In this document: positions 42,416 through 53,008 of the stretch, piece after piece
Layout: each line of letters opens with the position of its first letter
Numbering within the stretch: the first letter of the stretch is position 1
From: Bromus sterilis
Taxonomy: Eukaryota > Streptophyta > Magnoliopsida > Poales > Poaceae
DNA: 64,000 nucleotides
Reading direction: 5' to 3'
Assembly: GCA_950022295.1 (NCBI GenBank)
Contig: OX465598.1
Span: 344,919,324 to 344,983,323 of the forward strand
Notes under the pieces: generated by a model
What the model was told of the DNA's origin: nothing
What the model saw: only the letters and a program-made list of their open reading frames with translations
Database searches by the model: none
Program-made: the position numbers and the translations under genes

Positions 42416-45400
42416 GAACTCGAGCTCGTCAACTTCCTCCGTGAGAATTGGGACATTTTCGCGTGGAAGCCCTCCGACATGCCTGGAGTCCCAAGGGAGT
42501 TGGCCGAGCACAAGTTGCATGTAGATCCGAAGGCAAGACCGGTAAAGAGTCCCTCCGACGGTTTTCCTTTGAGAAAAGGAAGGCCATCAGGCAGGAAATA
42601 GCTAGACTATTAGCAGTCGGATTCATTAGGGAAATCTTCCACTCCGAGTGGTTAGCAAATCCTGTAATGGTTCCAAAGAAGGATAAATCTTGGAGAACTT
42701 GTGTCGATTTTCGCCATATCAATAAAGTTTGTCCCAAAGACCATTACCCTCTTCCTCGTATGACCAGATTGTGGACTCCACATCAGGTTGCGAGAGATTA
42801 TGTTTCCTCGATGCATACTCGGGTTACCACCAAATCCGACTATATGAACGAGACGAACTCAAAACGGCGTTTATAACCCCATTCAGATGTTTTTGTTACA
42901 TCACGATGCCATTAGGACTAAGGAAAGCAGGTGCCACGTACCAGCGCATGATGCAGAATTGTCTGATCTGGCAGATCGGCAGGAACGTGGAAGTCTACGT
43001 GGACGACATTGTAATCAAATCGGCTAAAGGGAGTAGTTTCCTAGCAGACCTAGCAGAAACCTTCCAGAGCCTCCGAGCCTACAGCATTAGGCTTAATCCT
43101 GAAAAGTGCGTTTTCGGCATGCCAGCAGGGAAGCTACTCGGATTCATGGTCTCCGAGCGAGGGATAGAAGCCAACCCGAAAAAAATCGCGGCAATTCAGA
43201 ACATGAAACCTCCCAAGCAGCTCCGAGACGTCCAAAAGTTAACAGGCTTCCTCGCAGCACTCAGTCGGTTTATTTCCAGATTGGGAGAGAAAGCCCTACC
43301 TCTCTACCAACTGATGAAAAAATCGCTGATTTTCGTCTGGACGGAAGAGGCTCAAATAGCTTTTGAAGAACTCAAGAAGCAATTGTCAACTCGGCCAGTC
43401 CTGGCAGCACCCCAGGAAAAAGAGCCGCTCTTGCTGTATATCGCTGCCACAAGCCGAGTTGTCAGCATAGCCATAGTGGTGGAGAGAGAAGAAGAAGGAA
43501 AAGCACATAAGGTGCAAAGACCGGTGTATTACATCTCCGAAGTCCTCACACCATCCAAGCAAAGATACCCTCACTACCAGAAGATAGCAATGGGGATTCA
43601 CCTGGCGTCTCAGAAGCTCGCACATTATTTCCAGGATCATCCCATCACAGTGGTCTCTGAAGCCCCCCTGGCAGAAATTATGAACAACAGATATTCAACA
43701 GGCAGAATAGCAAAATGGAGTTTGGACCTACTCCCCTTTGACCTCAATTACCAAGCTAAGAAAGCAATCAAGTCACAGGCACTGGTGGACTTCCTAGCCG
43801 AGTGGGTTGAAGTCCAACACCCCCCACAGCCAACACCAGAACATTGGACAATGTTCTTTGATGGCTCCAAGATGCTACATGGCGCAGGGGCTGGGGTGGT
43901 ACTAGTCTCACCCAGAAAGGATGAGGTGCGATACGTCCTACAAATCCATTTACCAGCAACAAACAACGAGGCAGAATATGAAGCTCTTCTGTATGGCATG
44001 CGAATGGCTATCTCACTCGGAGTCAGGAGACTTATGGTATTCGGAGATTCAGACTTAGTAATCAACCAAGTAATGAAAGAGTGGGACATCCGAAGCCCAA
44101 CAATGACAACCTATTATGTAGCAGTGAGAAAATTGGAGAAAAAATTTGATGGACTGGAGTTCCATCACATCCCAAGGGTAAAAAATCAGGCAGCAGACGA
44201 CCTTGCCAAATTGGGTTCCACCCGCGGACAGATCCCACCAGGGATCTATCTGGAACACCTACATTCCCCTACAGTCACAGAAGATCCCTTCCTGGAGGCA
44301 GATCCAGACATGCTGCCTGACAAGAACATCCCCAGCAAAGAAGACATACCCGCAGTAGTTGACATGGTGTTTGATGTGGAGGTCATTCCCCCCGAGTGGA
44401 CACGCCCAATCCTTAACTATCTGCAAAAACAAGAGTTGCCCGACGACGAGGTAGAAGACAAACAGATAGTCCGCAAGTCCAAGTCCTACTCGGAGATCAG
44501 CGGAGAACTGTACAGGAACAACATCACTCATATCCCCCAGCGATGCATCTCCAAGGAAGAAGGCCGTTGCATACTGCAAGAAATCCACTCGGGAGATTGT
44601 GGCCATCATGCTTCAAGTCGGACGTTAGTGGAAAAAGCTTTCCGAGGTGGTTTCTTCTGGCCCGACGCCCTCAGCGATGCCTGGTACATCGTGGACCATT
44701 GCGAGGGCTGCCAGTTTTACGCCAACCAGCCTCGCAAACCAGCTTCCGAGCTGAAGACCATCCCCCTAGCCTGGCCATTTGCAGTATGGGGATTGGATAC
44801 GATCGGACCACTCCGAACGGGCAAGCATGGATTCACCCACATTCTGGTCGCCGTAGACAAGTTTACAAAATGGATAGAAGCAAAGCCTATCAAGAACCAA
44901 GACTCCGCTACAGCAGTCAGCTTTATGCAGGGCATCATCCATCGGTTCGGCGTCCCGCATGACATCATTACTGATAATGGACCGAACTTCAACTCAGCCG
45001 AATTCAAGAAATTCTGTTGGTCCAATGGCATCCAGGTCAATTTCGCCTCAGTCGCACACCCACAGTCCAACGGCCAAGTCGAACGAGCCAACGGACTAAT
45101 ACTCAAAGGAATCAAGCCTCGGCTCCTCCGGGAACTAAAGGAAGCAGCAGGCGCCTGGGTTGATGAACTCCCTTCGGTCTTGTGGGGATTGCGCACAACT
45201 CCCAATCGCTCAACTCGGTAAACCCCCTTCTTCCTCATCTACGGCTCAGAAGCAGTCGTTCCGAGTGACCTCAAGCACAATGCACCCTGTATAAGCCAGT
45301 ACACAGAAGCTGAAGCCGAAGAAGCACGGCAGGACAGCGTTGACCTCCTGCAAGAGGAACGAAATTTAGCTCTCACCCGCTCGACGTTTTATCAACAAGA

Positions 45401-45629
45401 CCTTCGCCGATATCACGACCGACACGTCCGAGCCCGCTCCTTCCAATAAGGCGACATGGTACTTCGCATCAAGCAAACTTCGGATCACAAATTAGCTCCC
45501 CCATGGGAAGGCTCGTTTATCATCTCCAGAGTACTGCACAATGGGGCCTATCACCTGTATGATGTAACCAATAAGATAGAAGAGCCTCATGCCTGGAACG
45601 CCCAGTTACTGCGCCGATTCTATGCATGA
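42416..45629 (+). pseudogene. pol: Element B pol: RT, RNase H, second RNase H, integrase
   Basis: Two one-base deletions relative to element A (near 42548 and 42765) break the start of RT. From 42729 an 830-codon frame covers RT with YVDD near 42996, the degenerate first RNase H, the second RNase H (FFDGS, NNEAEYEAL, FGDSDLVINQ) and integrase with its zinc region and catalytic residues in GLDTIGP, TDNGPNF and QVERANG. TAA at 45219-45221 and another near 45449 cut the integrase C-terminal domain, which ends RRFYA at 45629. Confidence 0.87.
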
Positions 45630-45699
45630 GCAAGCTTGTAAAATACGAATAAAAATTACTTGTACGCCTTGCGCGCCTTTTTCCCATTCGTTTTCATTA

Positions 45700-46155
45700 T
45701 ATAAAAACAGGTTTTCTTCCGAGCTGCGAGAAGCTCGAAAAAACTCTATCAATCAGGTTTTCCATCCGAGATGTGCGCAGCTCGGACGAGAACTTAGAAA
45801 ACTAATGATAAGTGCTCACCAACGCCCCAAAGGCTTGACGAAGCACAACATCATCTGCATTGAGGACCTTGTATACAAGATCTTCAATAGAAAAAAAAAT
45901 TCTAAGTATGCCCAAGCCTCAAGAGGCTTGGGGGCTGCTTAAAGCTATAAAAACAGGTTTTCTTCCGAGCTGCGAGCAGCTCGGAAAAACTCTATCAATC
46001 AGGTTTTCCATCCGTGCTATGCGCAGCTCGGACGAGAACTTAGAAAACTAATGATAAGTTCTCACCAACGCCCCAAAGGCTTGACGAAGCACAACATCAT
46101 CTGCATTGAGGACCTTGTATACAAGATCTTCAATAGAATTTTGAAAGTCCAAGTA
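45700..46155. repeat. Two-copy tandem repeat with hairpins in the 3' region of element B
   Basis: About 240-bp units start near 45702 and 45944 with AAAACAGGTTTTCTTCCGAGCTGCG. Both have a CCGAGCTG...CAGCTCGG stem like the array in element A, and a shared GATGAAGCACAACATCATC-type stretch. The second copy is cut by element E at 46156. Confidence 0.8.
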
Positions 46156-47399
46156 TGTGATCAGAGGGGGAGGGGGTGAATGATCACTTCAAAATTTTCT
46201 ACTGAAACTATTGAAGTGAAGCATTAACAGTGCGGAATAGCGAAGAATAACTGGAAGTGAAACTAACTGCAGTGAATCAAAACACATTGAAGCATAACAG
46301 TGAAGCAAATGCAATACTAAAGGTAAATGCTTGAAGTAAAACGAACTGGGACTCGACGATGTTTGTTCGACCAGTTCACGCTCTGCAAAGCGCTACGTCT
46401 AGTTGGAGGGACTGGTGATTGAACACCTGGAGCAAATCTCTCTCTGTCCGTTACTCCACTGCATCAAACTCCTTGAGCTTGATCAGTTCTTCACTCGTGG
46501 TTGATTATTGAGGAAATCACCGAAACCTTTGACAAACTGGACCTCGAGGCGACAATTACTCTTCGCTCTCTGAAGAACAACTCTCTAACCGTCTAGGAGA
46601 ATTGCAGTTCTCCAAGATAAAAAGGCTAGAAAGCTTTCACCTAAGTCATTTCGAATCTACTCAGATCAATGGGACTTAGGTTTCAGTATCTGGATTTTGG
46701 GTTTTGCTTCGGTGGCGTTTTTGGGGTTGCTCTCTACAGTCTCTCTTGGAATGATCTCAGAGCAGCCACCCGCAAATGGAGGAGGGGGCGGCGTATTTAT
46801 AGTTGGCGATCCCGAGGTGCGGAATGACCAAACTGACCCGAGGTGACAGCTTGACACGTGTCCACAACGGTCGGATTTGTCATGAATGGGCAACTTTACT
46901 TGAGGAACAAGTAAAGCTGACTCACGGACTTAGTTCTGCTTCAGAAGCCACAGAACGAAGTCTTTGCTACCGAAGCTTAACTAAGTGCACATGAGATTTC
47001 TTCACTCAGGCTTCTCACTTGGTGTGGATTTGATCTGAGCATTTCTCAATGACTTCGATGTCCACAAACTAAATACCCCTCTTGATAGTACGGTTTGTCC
47101 TATGACTCAAGGAACAGAAAAAGAACTACACAAAAACATCTAAGTGTTGCGCCGTCTTCTTCATTTCCTGCAATGAGTAGAGCTTCAGGACACCTTTATT
47201 TTTGGGGGGTCAACCTTCGTGATTAAACTTCACTCCGAGGGTAATGCATCGATAACTTGAAAACCTTCATTGAAGCTTTATCACATGGATTGTCCTTCAG
47301 GAACCTATGCAACTGTTTACACTTGAAAACATTGTTAGTTCCTCTACTGTCTTGTCCAACAATATCCAAAACACACGGGGGAAAAACTTTGCTCTTACA
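46156..47399 (-). repeat. 3' LTR of element E (1244 bp)
   Basis: Plus-strand ends TGTGATCAGAGGGGG and GCTCTTACA, giving TG...CA in the element's direction. A TATA box (minus TATAAATA, 46794-46801) lies inside. The polypurine tract GGGGGAGAT adjoins at 47400. The other LTR is missing, so the limits are from motifs. Confidence 0.7.
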
Positions 47400-47941
47400 A
47401 TCTCCCCCTTTTTGGACTATTGTTGACAAAACAGGCATCGATAAAAGATATTGAAGTTTTTGTGAAGGATGGGACAAACTCTAAGATATGAAGCTTTTGG
47501 CTCCCCCTGAATGCAAACATCGAAGATTTATACAATCGAAGTTAATGCTTGAGATAATTTTTCTTCGGTGGAGAGCAAAACGAAATATCTTAGTGAATAC
47601 GATTGCATTGAAGATATATATCCAGGAATGTATGCAATAGCTTCCAATGACTTGTGACTTAGAAATAATAACCACCTGCAAGATAGAGGATACGAAGAAA
47701 TACTTGCAAGAAAAGGGGTTATTAAAACTTTAAGTGTAGCACATGAGTAGCATGACCGAAGTAAAACTTTAAGTTACAACCCAATCGAAAGAATGGAATG
47801 TTGGTCGTAACTTAACCAAACGAAGCAAAAACAGATATCAAGAACCCTTTCCCCGATGCAAAACTAACTCATCGATGCCCTCATTCTCCCCCTTTTTGTC
47901 AATGATTGGACAAAAGGTTGAGAAGAGGTTCGAGAGATCTA
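47400..47941 (-). other. 3' region of element E with duplicated polypurine tracts
   Basis: Minus-strand polypurine stretches AAAAAGGGGGAGA occur next to the LTR (about 47402-47414) and again at about 47885-47897, right after ORF3; a third, shorter GGGGGAG lies near 47504. No gene is seen between them. Confidence 0.65.
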
Positions 47942-50900
47942 TTACGCAGCAGCAGCACCCTGAGAACCCGACGAAGCAGTGCTCGACGAAGACTCATCCG
48001 ACGAAGATTGATCGCCTGAGGATTCTTCTTCGGAAGATGATGTAGGAAGAGCTTCGTGGCGTGCCTGAGTGATGAGGTTGATGTCGAGGTCGCTGTCGTC
48101 GAGGCCGTCATCTCCCTTTGAGGTGATGGAGTCATTCTCAGAGACGGTGTCTGGCCGGATGGGTTCAGGCTCGTTGACGAAGAACACTTCATCAATCTTG
48201 TGCAGGGGAGGGATCTTCTGATTCGGGCGGTCCACTGAGTCATCGCATGAAAAGTGTCGCTCGAGGTACAGATACTCTTTGTAGATGCGATCTTTACGAA
48301 GACCTTTCACAGAGTTGAATTTTTGTAGACCTTTCCAGGAATGACGCTTGAGCACACGCAAGTACTGATTGTTGTTGAGTGTTATATTTCCAACATGGTT
48401 GATCTCATTAGCAAGAAACTGCATCCGGCGTTGAAGTGCTTCAATTAAGTTATCAAGCATTTGTTGCGAGCGAAGATTAACTTCAAAGTGATGGCAGTCT
48501 TTCTGGAACTCCTTTGATAAGTTGCGCTCATTGACTTCATGGCGCACACCAACATATGTAGCAAAAGGATCATTGGGCTTCCTCAGTAGTTCCAAAGAGT
48601 CACGCACTGGTGGGAGGAAAAGCTTCGGATGATGGCGTGCCACAAAGTCTTCGTTCCAACCATAGTTACATACTACTTGCAGCCAGGGAGCATAGGGTTT
48701 CAGCGTGAAAGGTAGCTCTGCTGCATGAACCAAATTCCTGATGAAGCAATCCTCAAAGTCAAATATGAGACCATGTGTGAGCTTCATAATTGCATGCCTT
48801 GTCTCAGGATAAAGATTCGATTCTTCCGAAGCAGTACTCAAAGGAATCAATGAGTTTTACAGAATGAAGAACCAAGTTCTTGATATGAAATTCAAATGCT
48901 TCGGGCGAATGTTTTGAGGTATATGGTTATCAGTGGCTTCAGGATCCAACAGAGTTGCAAATTCTTCTTCAGACAGATCAGGCGCAATATGAATCTTTTC
49001 GTGGACTCCAGAATGCCTTGGGATGTTAACAATTTCCATGAATTCGGCAGAGGACATCCTGAAGACTTTGCCTTGAATCATCCATTCAAGCGTCCATGAG
49101 CTGGGTTCATTGGCATCACCAGACACATAAAGGGTTGCATAGAATTGCTTGATGAGCTCTGAGTTGAAGGGAGTGCTCAACGCAAACAACCTAGACAAGT
49201 TCTGATTTTCAATAGTTTCGAGGACGTTCTGAAAGCATGATGCAGTGGAAAGACTTCGCAAGTCCAGAAACTTGTGCCTAAACAGAACTCCTTGCTGGCA
49301 GAAGACTTTGGTGTATAAGACTTGTTGTTCAGCAGTCCAAAAACGAAGATCATCAGCTGTGCGGTCAGAAGCATAAGGACTGACACCAAAGAATCGATGG
49401 CGCTTCCTATGTTGTTCCAGGTTGAATTCCGGACCATGCCTTGAATAATAACCAGCACCCTTGAAAATAGGAAAATTTTCACGCGGGTAACTGGAGTCAA
49501 GCTGGGTATCTTGGCATGGGCGCGAACAGTCACAAATTCTTTGCAGAGGAGCAATTTGATTGGCTCTTGAAGGGCGAGCAGATTGAGCGACTACAAGCAC
49601 TTTCTCTTGCGACTGATTCAGAATTTGCACTAGTTCGTCTTTGTCATCATGTGCTTCGGTGTCGGGCAAATGTGCTTCAGACTCTTGAACAGTTCTGGCG
49701 GGGGAAAAATCTCTGGATACATGGGTTCTGGAGTGGGTTGGTGATGGAGCATAAGCTTCACAGGGAGGTGATGGAGGTGGTTCGGGAGCAACTGGTGGAG
49801 TGGGAATCCTTTCTGGTTCGAGGGTTGGGGCACGGATGGGTGTGGGAACACGAGGTGGTATAGGTGAGGTGTTTCGTGCAGGCGTTGGAGTGGGGGTAGG
49901 AGCTTTCTGTGGTGGAGTTTGCTTGGGGGTGGTTCTGGTAGGAGGAGGTGTGGGAGTCTTGGTGGGTGGATATGAAGGCTTTGATGCGGGCTTGGATGGC
50001 TTTGGCTTCGGAGCAGGAGTGGGAACGGCTTCAGGAGATTCCGGGGGCTGTTCATCACTTGTATCCATGTCTGCGGCTGAGGCCAAAGTAATCTTGCGCC
50101 TCTTGGTGGTTTTCTTCTTCGGTGAGGGTCCTGTTGCCTTTGATGGGGCAGGCTTAGGAGATGGTGGTGCAACAACGCGTTCAGCTTCGGGCGAAGCCTT
50201 ACGTTTCCTCGAATCCCTTTCCATAATGGAAGCATTATGGTTCTTCACCATGTCATCTACATCGGCCTTTACTTTTCCTTTGTAGATTTTGATATTGTCC
50301 TTGGTGGTGGAGTTGACTTCTGTCACTCGTTGAAGCAATTGCAGGGCGTGCTGTTTGAATTCTTCATCAGGTTCTGATTCAGCTCGCTTCTGATAGTTGT
50401 GAATCTTTTTCATTTCTGCCCTGTCTCTTGAATGCAAATCCTTCAGCTGACTGATCATAGTAGAGATCATAGCTTCGATAGACCTGGAGATATACACTTC
50501 TCCAAAGTCAACAGCGTCAGGATCTTCAGCTGCACACTTCTCCCAAAGGGCTTCAGTGATGCCGAACTGATCCCAGAGTTCACCTTCACGAGAGTCAGGG
50601 ACTGGATGGACACTCTGATGATCAGCTTCAGCTTGAGCTTCAGACAAAGATATGCCTTTCTGCTTCGATGGAATGGCTGAGGGAGTCATATTAACTACGG
50701 GCTTCTTCTGGCTTGCCCTAGCAGCTTTCTCAGCTTTCTTCGTTCTGAGGCTCTCTAATGAAGCCTTGCGTTTAGCTTCATGTTCAGCTAGCTGTTTAGC
50801 TTCAGCAGCTGCTTTCTCTTCATTCTTTGCGGCTTCGGCGAGCTTGCGCTTCGTCTCAGCCTTCTCTGCAGCCATCTTGGCTGAGTCCAATTCCTTTTTC

Positions 50901-51970
50901 TGTCTGGCAGCATCTTCATCTGCCTTCTTCTTCTCAGCTGCGCTTCTGGCATGGATGTTGCGCTCACGTGCCTCCGCGAGGTCTTTTTGTCTCAAATCTT
51001 CTTCAGTGAGCTTGTGCTTCGCTGAAGTATTTGTTGCAGCAGACTACTTGGGCTTCGTTGTTGCTGAAGCCTTTGCAAGTTGTTTCTTGGCGGGGTCGTG
51101 CTTCTGCTTTGATCGCCTCTCAGAGTCGGGGGCATCAGCCGGTGGCTTGGAGGCCAAGGGCTCCGAGACAACCAAGTTAGAGAGATCAATATTGGGACGA
51201 GCAGAAGGCTTGACCTTAGCATCAGGTTTCTCTCCTGGCTTTTTCTTCAGTGGGATCTGAAGTTTTTGTTTCTTGGGGGGAGCAGGATCATCCGATTCGT
51301 CATCTGCTTCGAATTCTGTTTCGTCATCAGCTGCATTGGATTCATCCATGATGGAATCTTCCAGAGCAGCTTGCTCTAGTCTGGCATGTTCTTCATCTTC
51401 TGTTGTAGCATGGGGTGGAGAAGCAGACTTCTTCTTGAGCTTCTTCTTCTTCTTAGAGCTTGGCCCAGCACCTTGGGCTTCAGCTTCAGCCAACTTGGTT
51501 GCCTTCTTCTCTTCTTTCAGCCTCTTGGCTTCAGCAGCGATTCTCAATCGTTCTTGTTCATCTGGGTAATCATCTGGTGTCTTGAGGGTGTTGGGGTGAG
51601 GAAGCTTCGGTGGAACTGGATAGTACAGGTGACGATTTTCTTCAGTGTACTGACTGCACATGGTTGTGGTGTACCGAAAGGGTGGACTGAAGGCAAACTG
51701 CATAGTCCACTTCCAGGTAGGGATGCTCTTGTACTTGTACTATCGAACAGCCCAGTACCTGCGAATGTTTTGCAAGCGGTTCTTGCGCTGATCCTTGGTC
51801 TCTTCAGGAGGTGTGTCATAACCCAGAGCAATGCGAATTGATTCGGGGATGCCTCTGGCGTTGTTTCTTTCCTTTGTTCTTCCTCCTTTCTTCTTCGGAG
51901 CAGTACGTTCTGCTTCGTTGATGTGATCAAGGTTTGGTGACTCATTGCCAAAATCTGACTCTCCAGACAT
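47942..51970 (-). pseudogene. Element E ORF3: long extra protein after pol (three stops)
   Basis: One frame of about 1342 codons from ATG 51970 to 47942, with stops at 51740-51742 (TAG), 51044-51046 (TAG) and 48857-48859 (TAA). All three fit C-to-T change of a Gln codon. N-terminal half: Lys/Glu-rich with long Ala/Lys/Glu coiled coils (about 50600-51000), a nuclear-type basic cluster (KKKTTKRRK) and a Pro/Thr-rich linker. C-terminal half: a conserved block at about 48860-49400 (FRHKFLDL, LFALSTPFNSELIKQFYATL, WTLEWMIQGK) resembling the 'putative plant transposon protein' domain, then a Ser/Glu-rich tail. This is the place of the so-called env-like ORF in SIRE elements, but no signal peptide or clear membrane segment is visible. 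The ATG directly follows a splice acceptor. Confidence 0.8.
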
Positions 51971-51971
51971 C

Positions 51972-52339
51972 CTGTGAAAAGCATAAAGGTAGCGAGGGAA
52001 AAGGCGAGTATGGAATGAGCACCAGAAAAAGTTTCGATCCAAAAACAATTTTGACAAGAGATTCAGTGAAGAATTTTGGGTAGGGATTCTGGTCTGTTCT
52101 GAACTAGACTTAATCTCACACAAGATGAGCAGAAACCCTAATACAGAACAGATAGATACGAACCCTAACTTCTAACCTGAATCGAGGAGGAAACCTTGAC
52201 TAGCAGAAACAGGTTTCGCAATGGTGCAACGATCCAACGGATCAAACAAACCTAAAGAAATCATCCAAAAAGACTAAGAACACGGATCCAATCTGAAAAG
52301 GAAGAAAAGAGATGGAGATTGGATCGTGGCTCAGCGTAC
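51972..52339 (-). other. Predicted 5'UTR intron before ORF3
   Basis: The acceptor TTTATGCTTTTCACAG ends at 51972, one base before the ORF3 ATG. A possible donor GTACGC starts at 52339, after a GC- and pyrimidine-rich leader. Length about 368 nt. The acceptor is good, the donor only fair. Confidence 0.4.
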
Positions 52340-52542
52340 CCTAACTCGGTGACGTCGAGCAGCTACGGCGGCGAAGAGTGGAGAGGATGTGCTCGTCGAC
52401 GGCGTGAAGTCCACGGCGGCGCTTTCCGGCAGTGAAGCGGCGAGAGCGGCGACGGAGACGAAGAGCTTGGCGGCGCTCGGGAGATAGGGTTCCGGGGAGA
52501 TGCGAATGAGGAGGTGGGATGGCTTCGCTGGGGTGGGATGCC

Positions 52543-52550
52543 TTATATAG
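52543..52550 (-). promoter_or_regulatory. Internal TATA box upstream of ORF3
   Basis: CTATATAAGG on the minus strand, followed by a C/T-rich, GC-rich stretch (52340-52515) that looks like the 5' untranslated exon of a plant gene. It lies between pol and ORF3, far from any LTR. Confidence 0.5.
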
Positions 52551-53008
52551 GCCGGTCTGACAGGAGCTGTCAGATCAGAACGAACGGCCCCCAGCGATTG
52601 TCTCTCCGGATTCTACGGCGAGGATTTCGTGGCGAATCGCGAGAAAATCTCAATGACCCGGATTTGACGGGATCTCAACGACCGAAGAATAAGTCCTCGA
52701 CATGAGTAAAACTTCGATAAGAATTGGAAGCATTTGATTCGGAACTCAATGATGTTCGAAGAAAAATACTTCCCGTTTCAATTGTGCTCACCCAATATGG
52801 ACAGATAGAGTTAGAGAGAAAAAGAAACAGAAGGGGTAGGGTCCGAAACTTATCACCTCGAAGAAAAACCAAACGAAGCAAAAGGTGATAAGCATAGAGG
52901 ACTAAATCCAAACGAAAAATAAACCAAACGAAGCAAAAAACAAACAACGAAACTAAATAAGTAAGCAACAAAGTGACTGAGTATATACATAAGTAAAAAG
53001 GTTCGGTC
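52551..53008 (-). other. Spacer between pol and ORF3 promoter in element E
   Basis: AT-rich region without a gene; AAACGAAGCAAA occurs several times between 52866 and 52940. It would be the upstream promoter part for ORF3. Confidence 0.4.

Larger units (their letters stand above)
24781..46155 (+). mobile_element. Element B: Tat-type Ty3 retrotransposon, interrupted by A, 3' end displaced by E
   Basis: Plus-strand order: LTR 24781-25390, primer site 25391-25409, gag start 25434-26011, insertion of element A (26012-39880 including the duplicated GCCGG), gag continuation from 39881, protease, RT, two RNase H blocks, integrase ending 45629, then 3' repeats until element E interrupts at 46156. 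No 3' LTR is in the window. It sits inside element D, 5' LTR next to CCGAG (24776-24780). The reading frame carries at least three frameshifts and several stops, so it is dead. Confidence 0.85.

Noticed and set aside
49800..51260. Plus-strand ORFs opposite ORF3 (Gly/Val-rich and Ser/Ala-rich)
   Set aside because: Mirror images of the Pro-rich and coiled-coil parts of ORF3.
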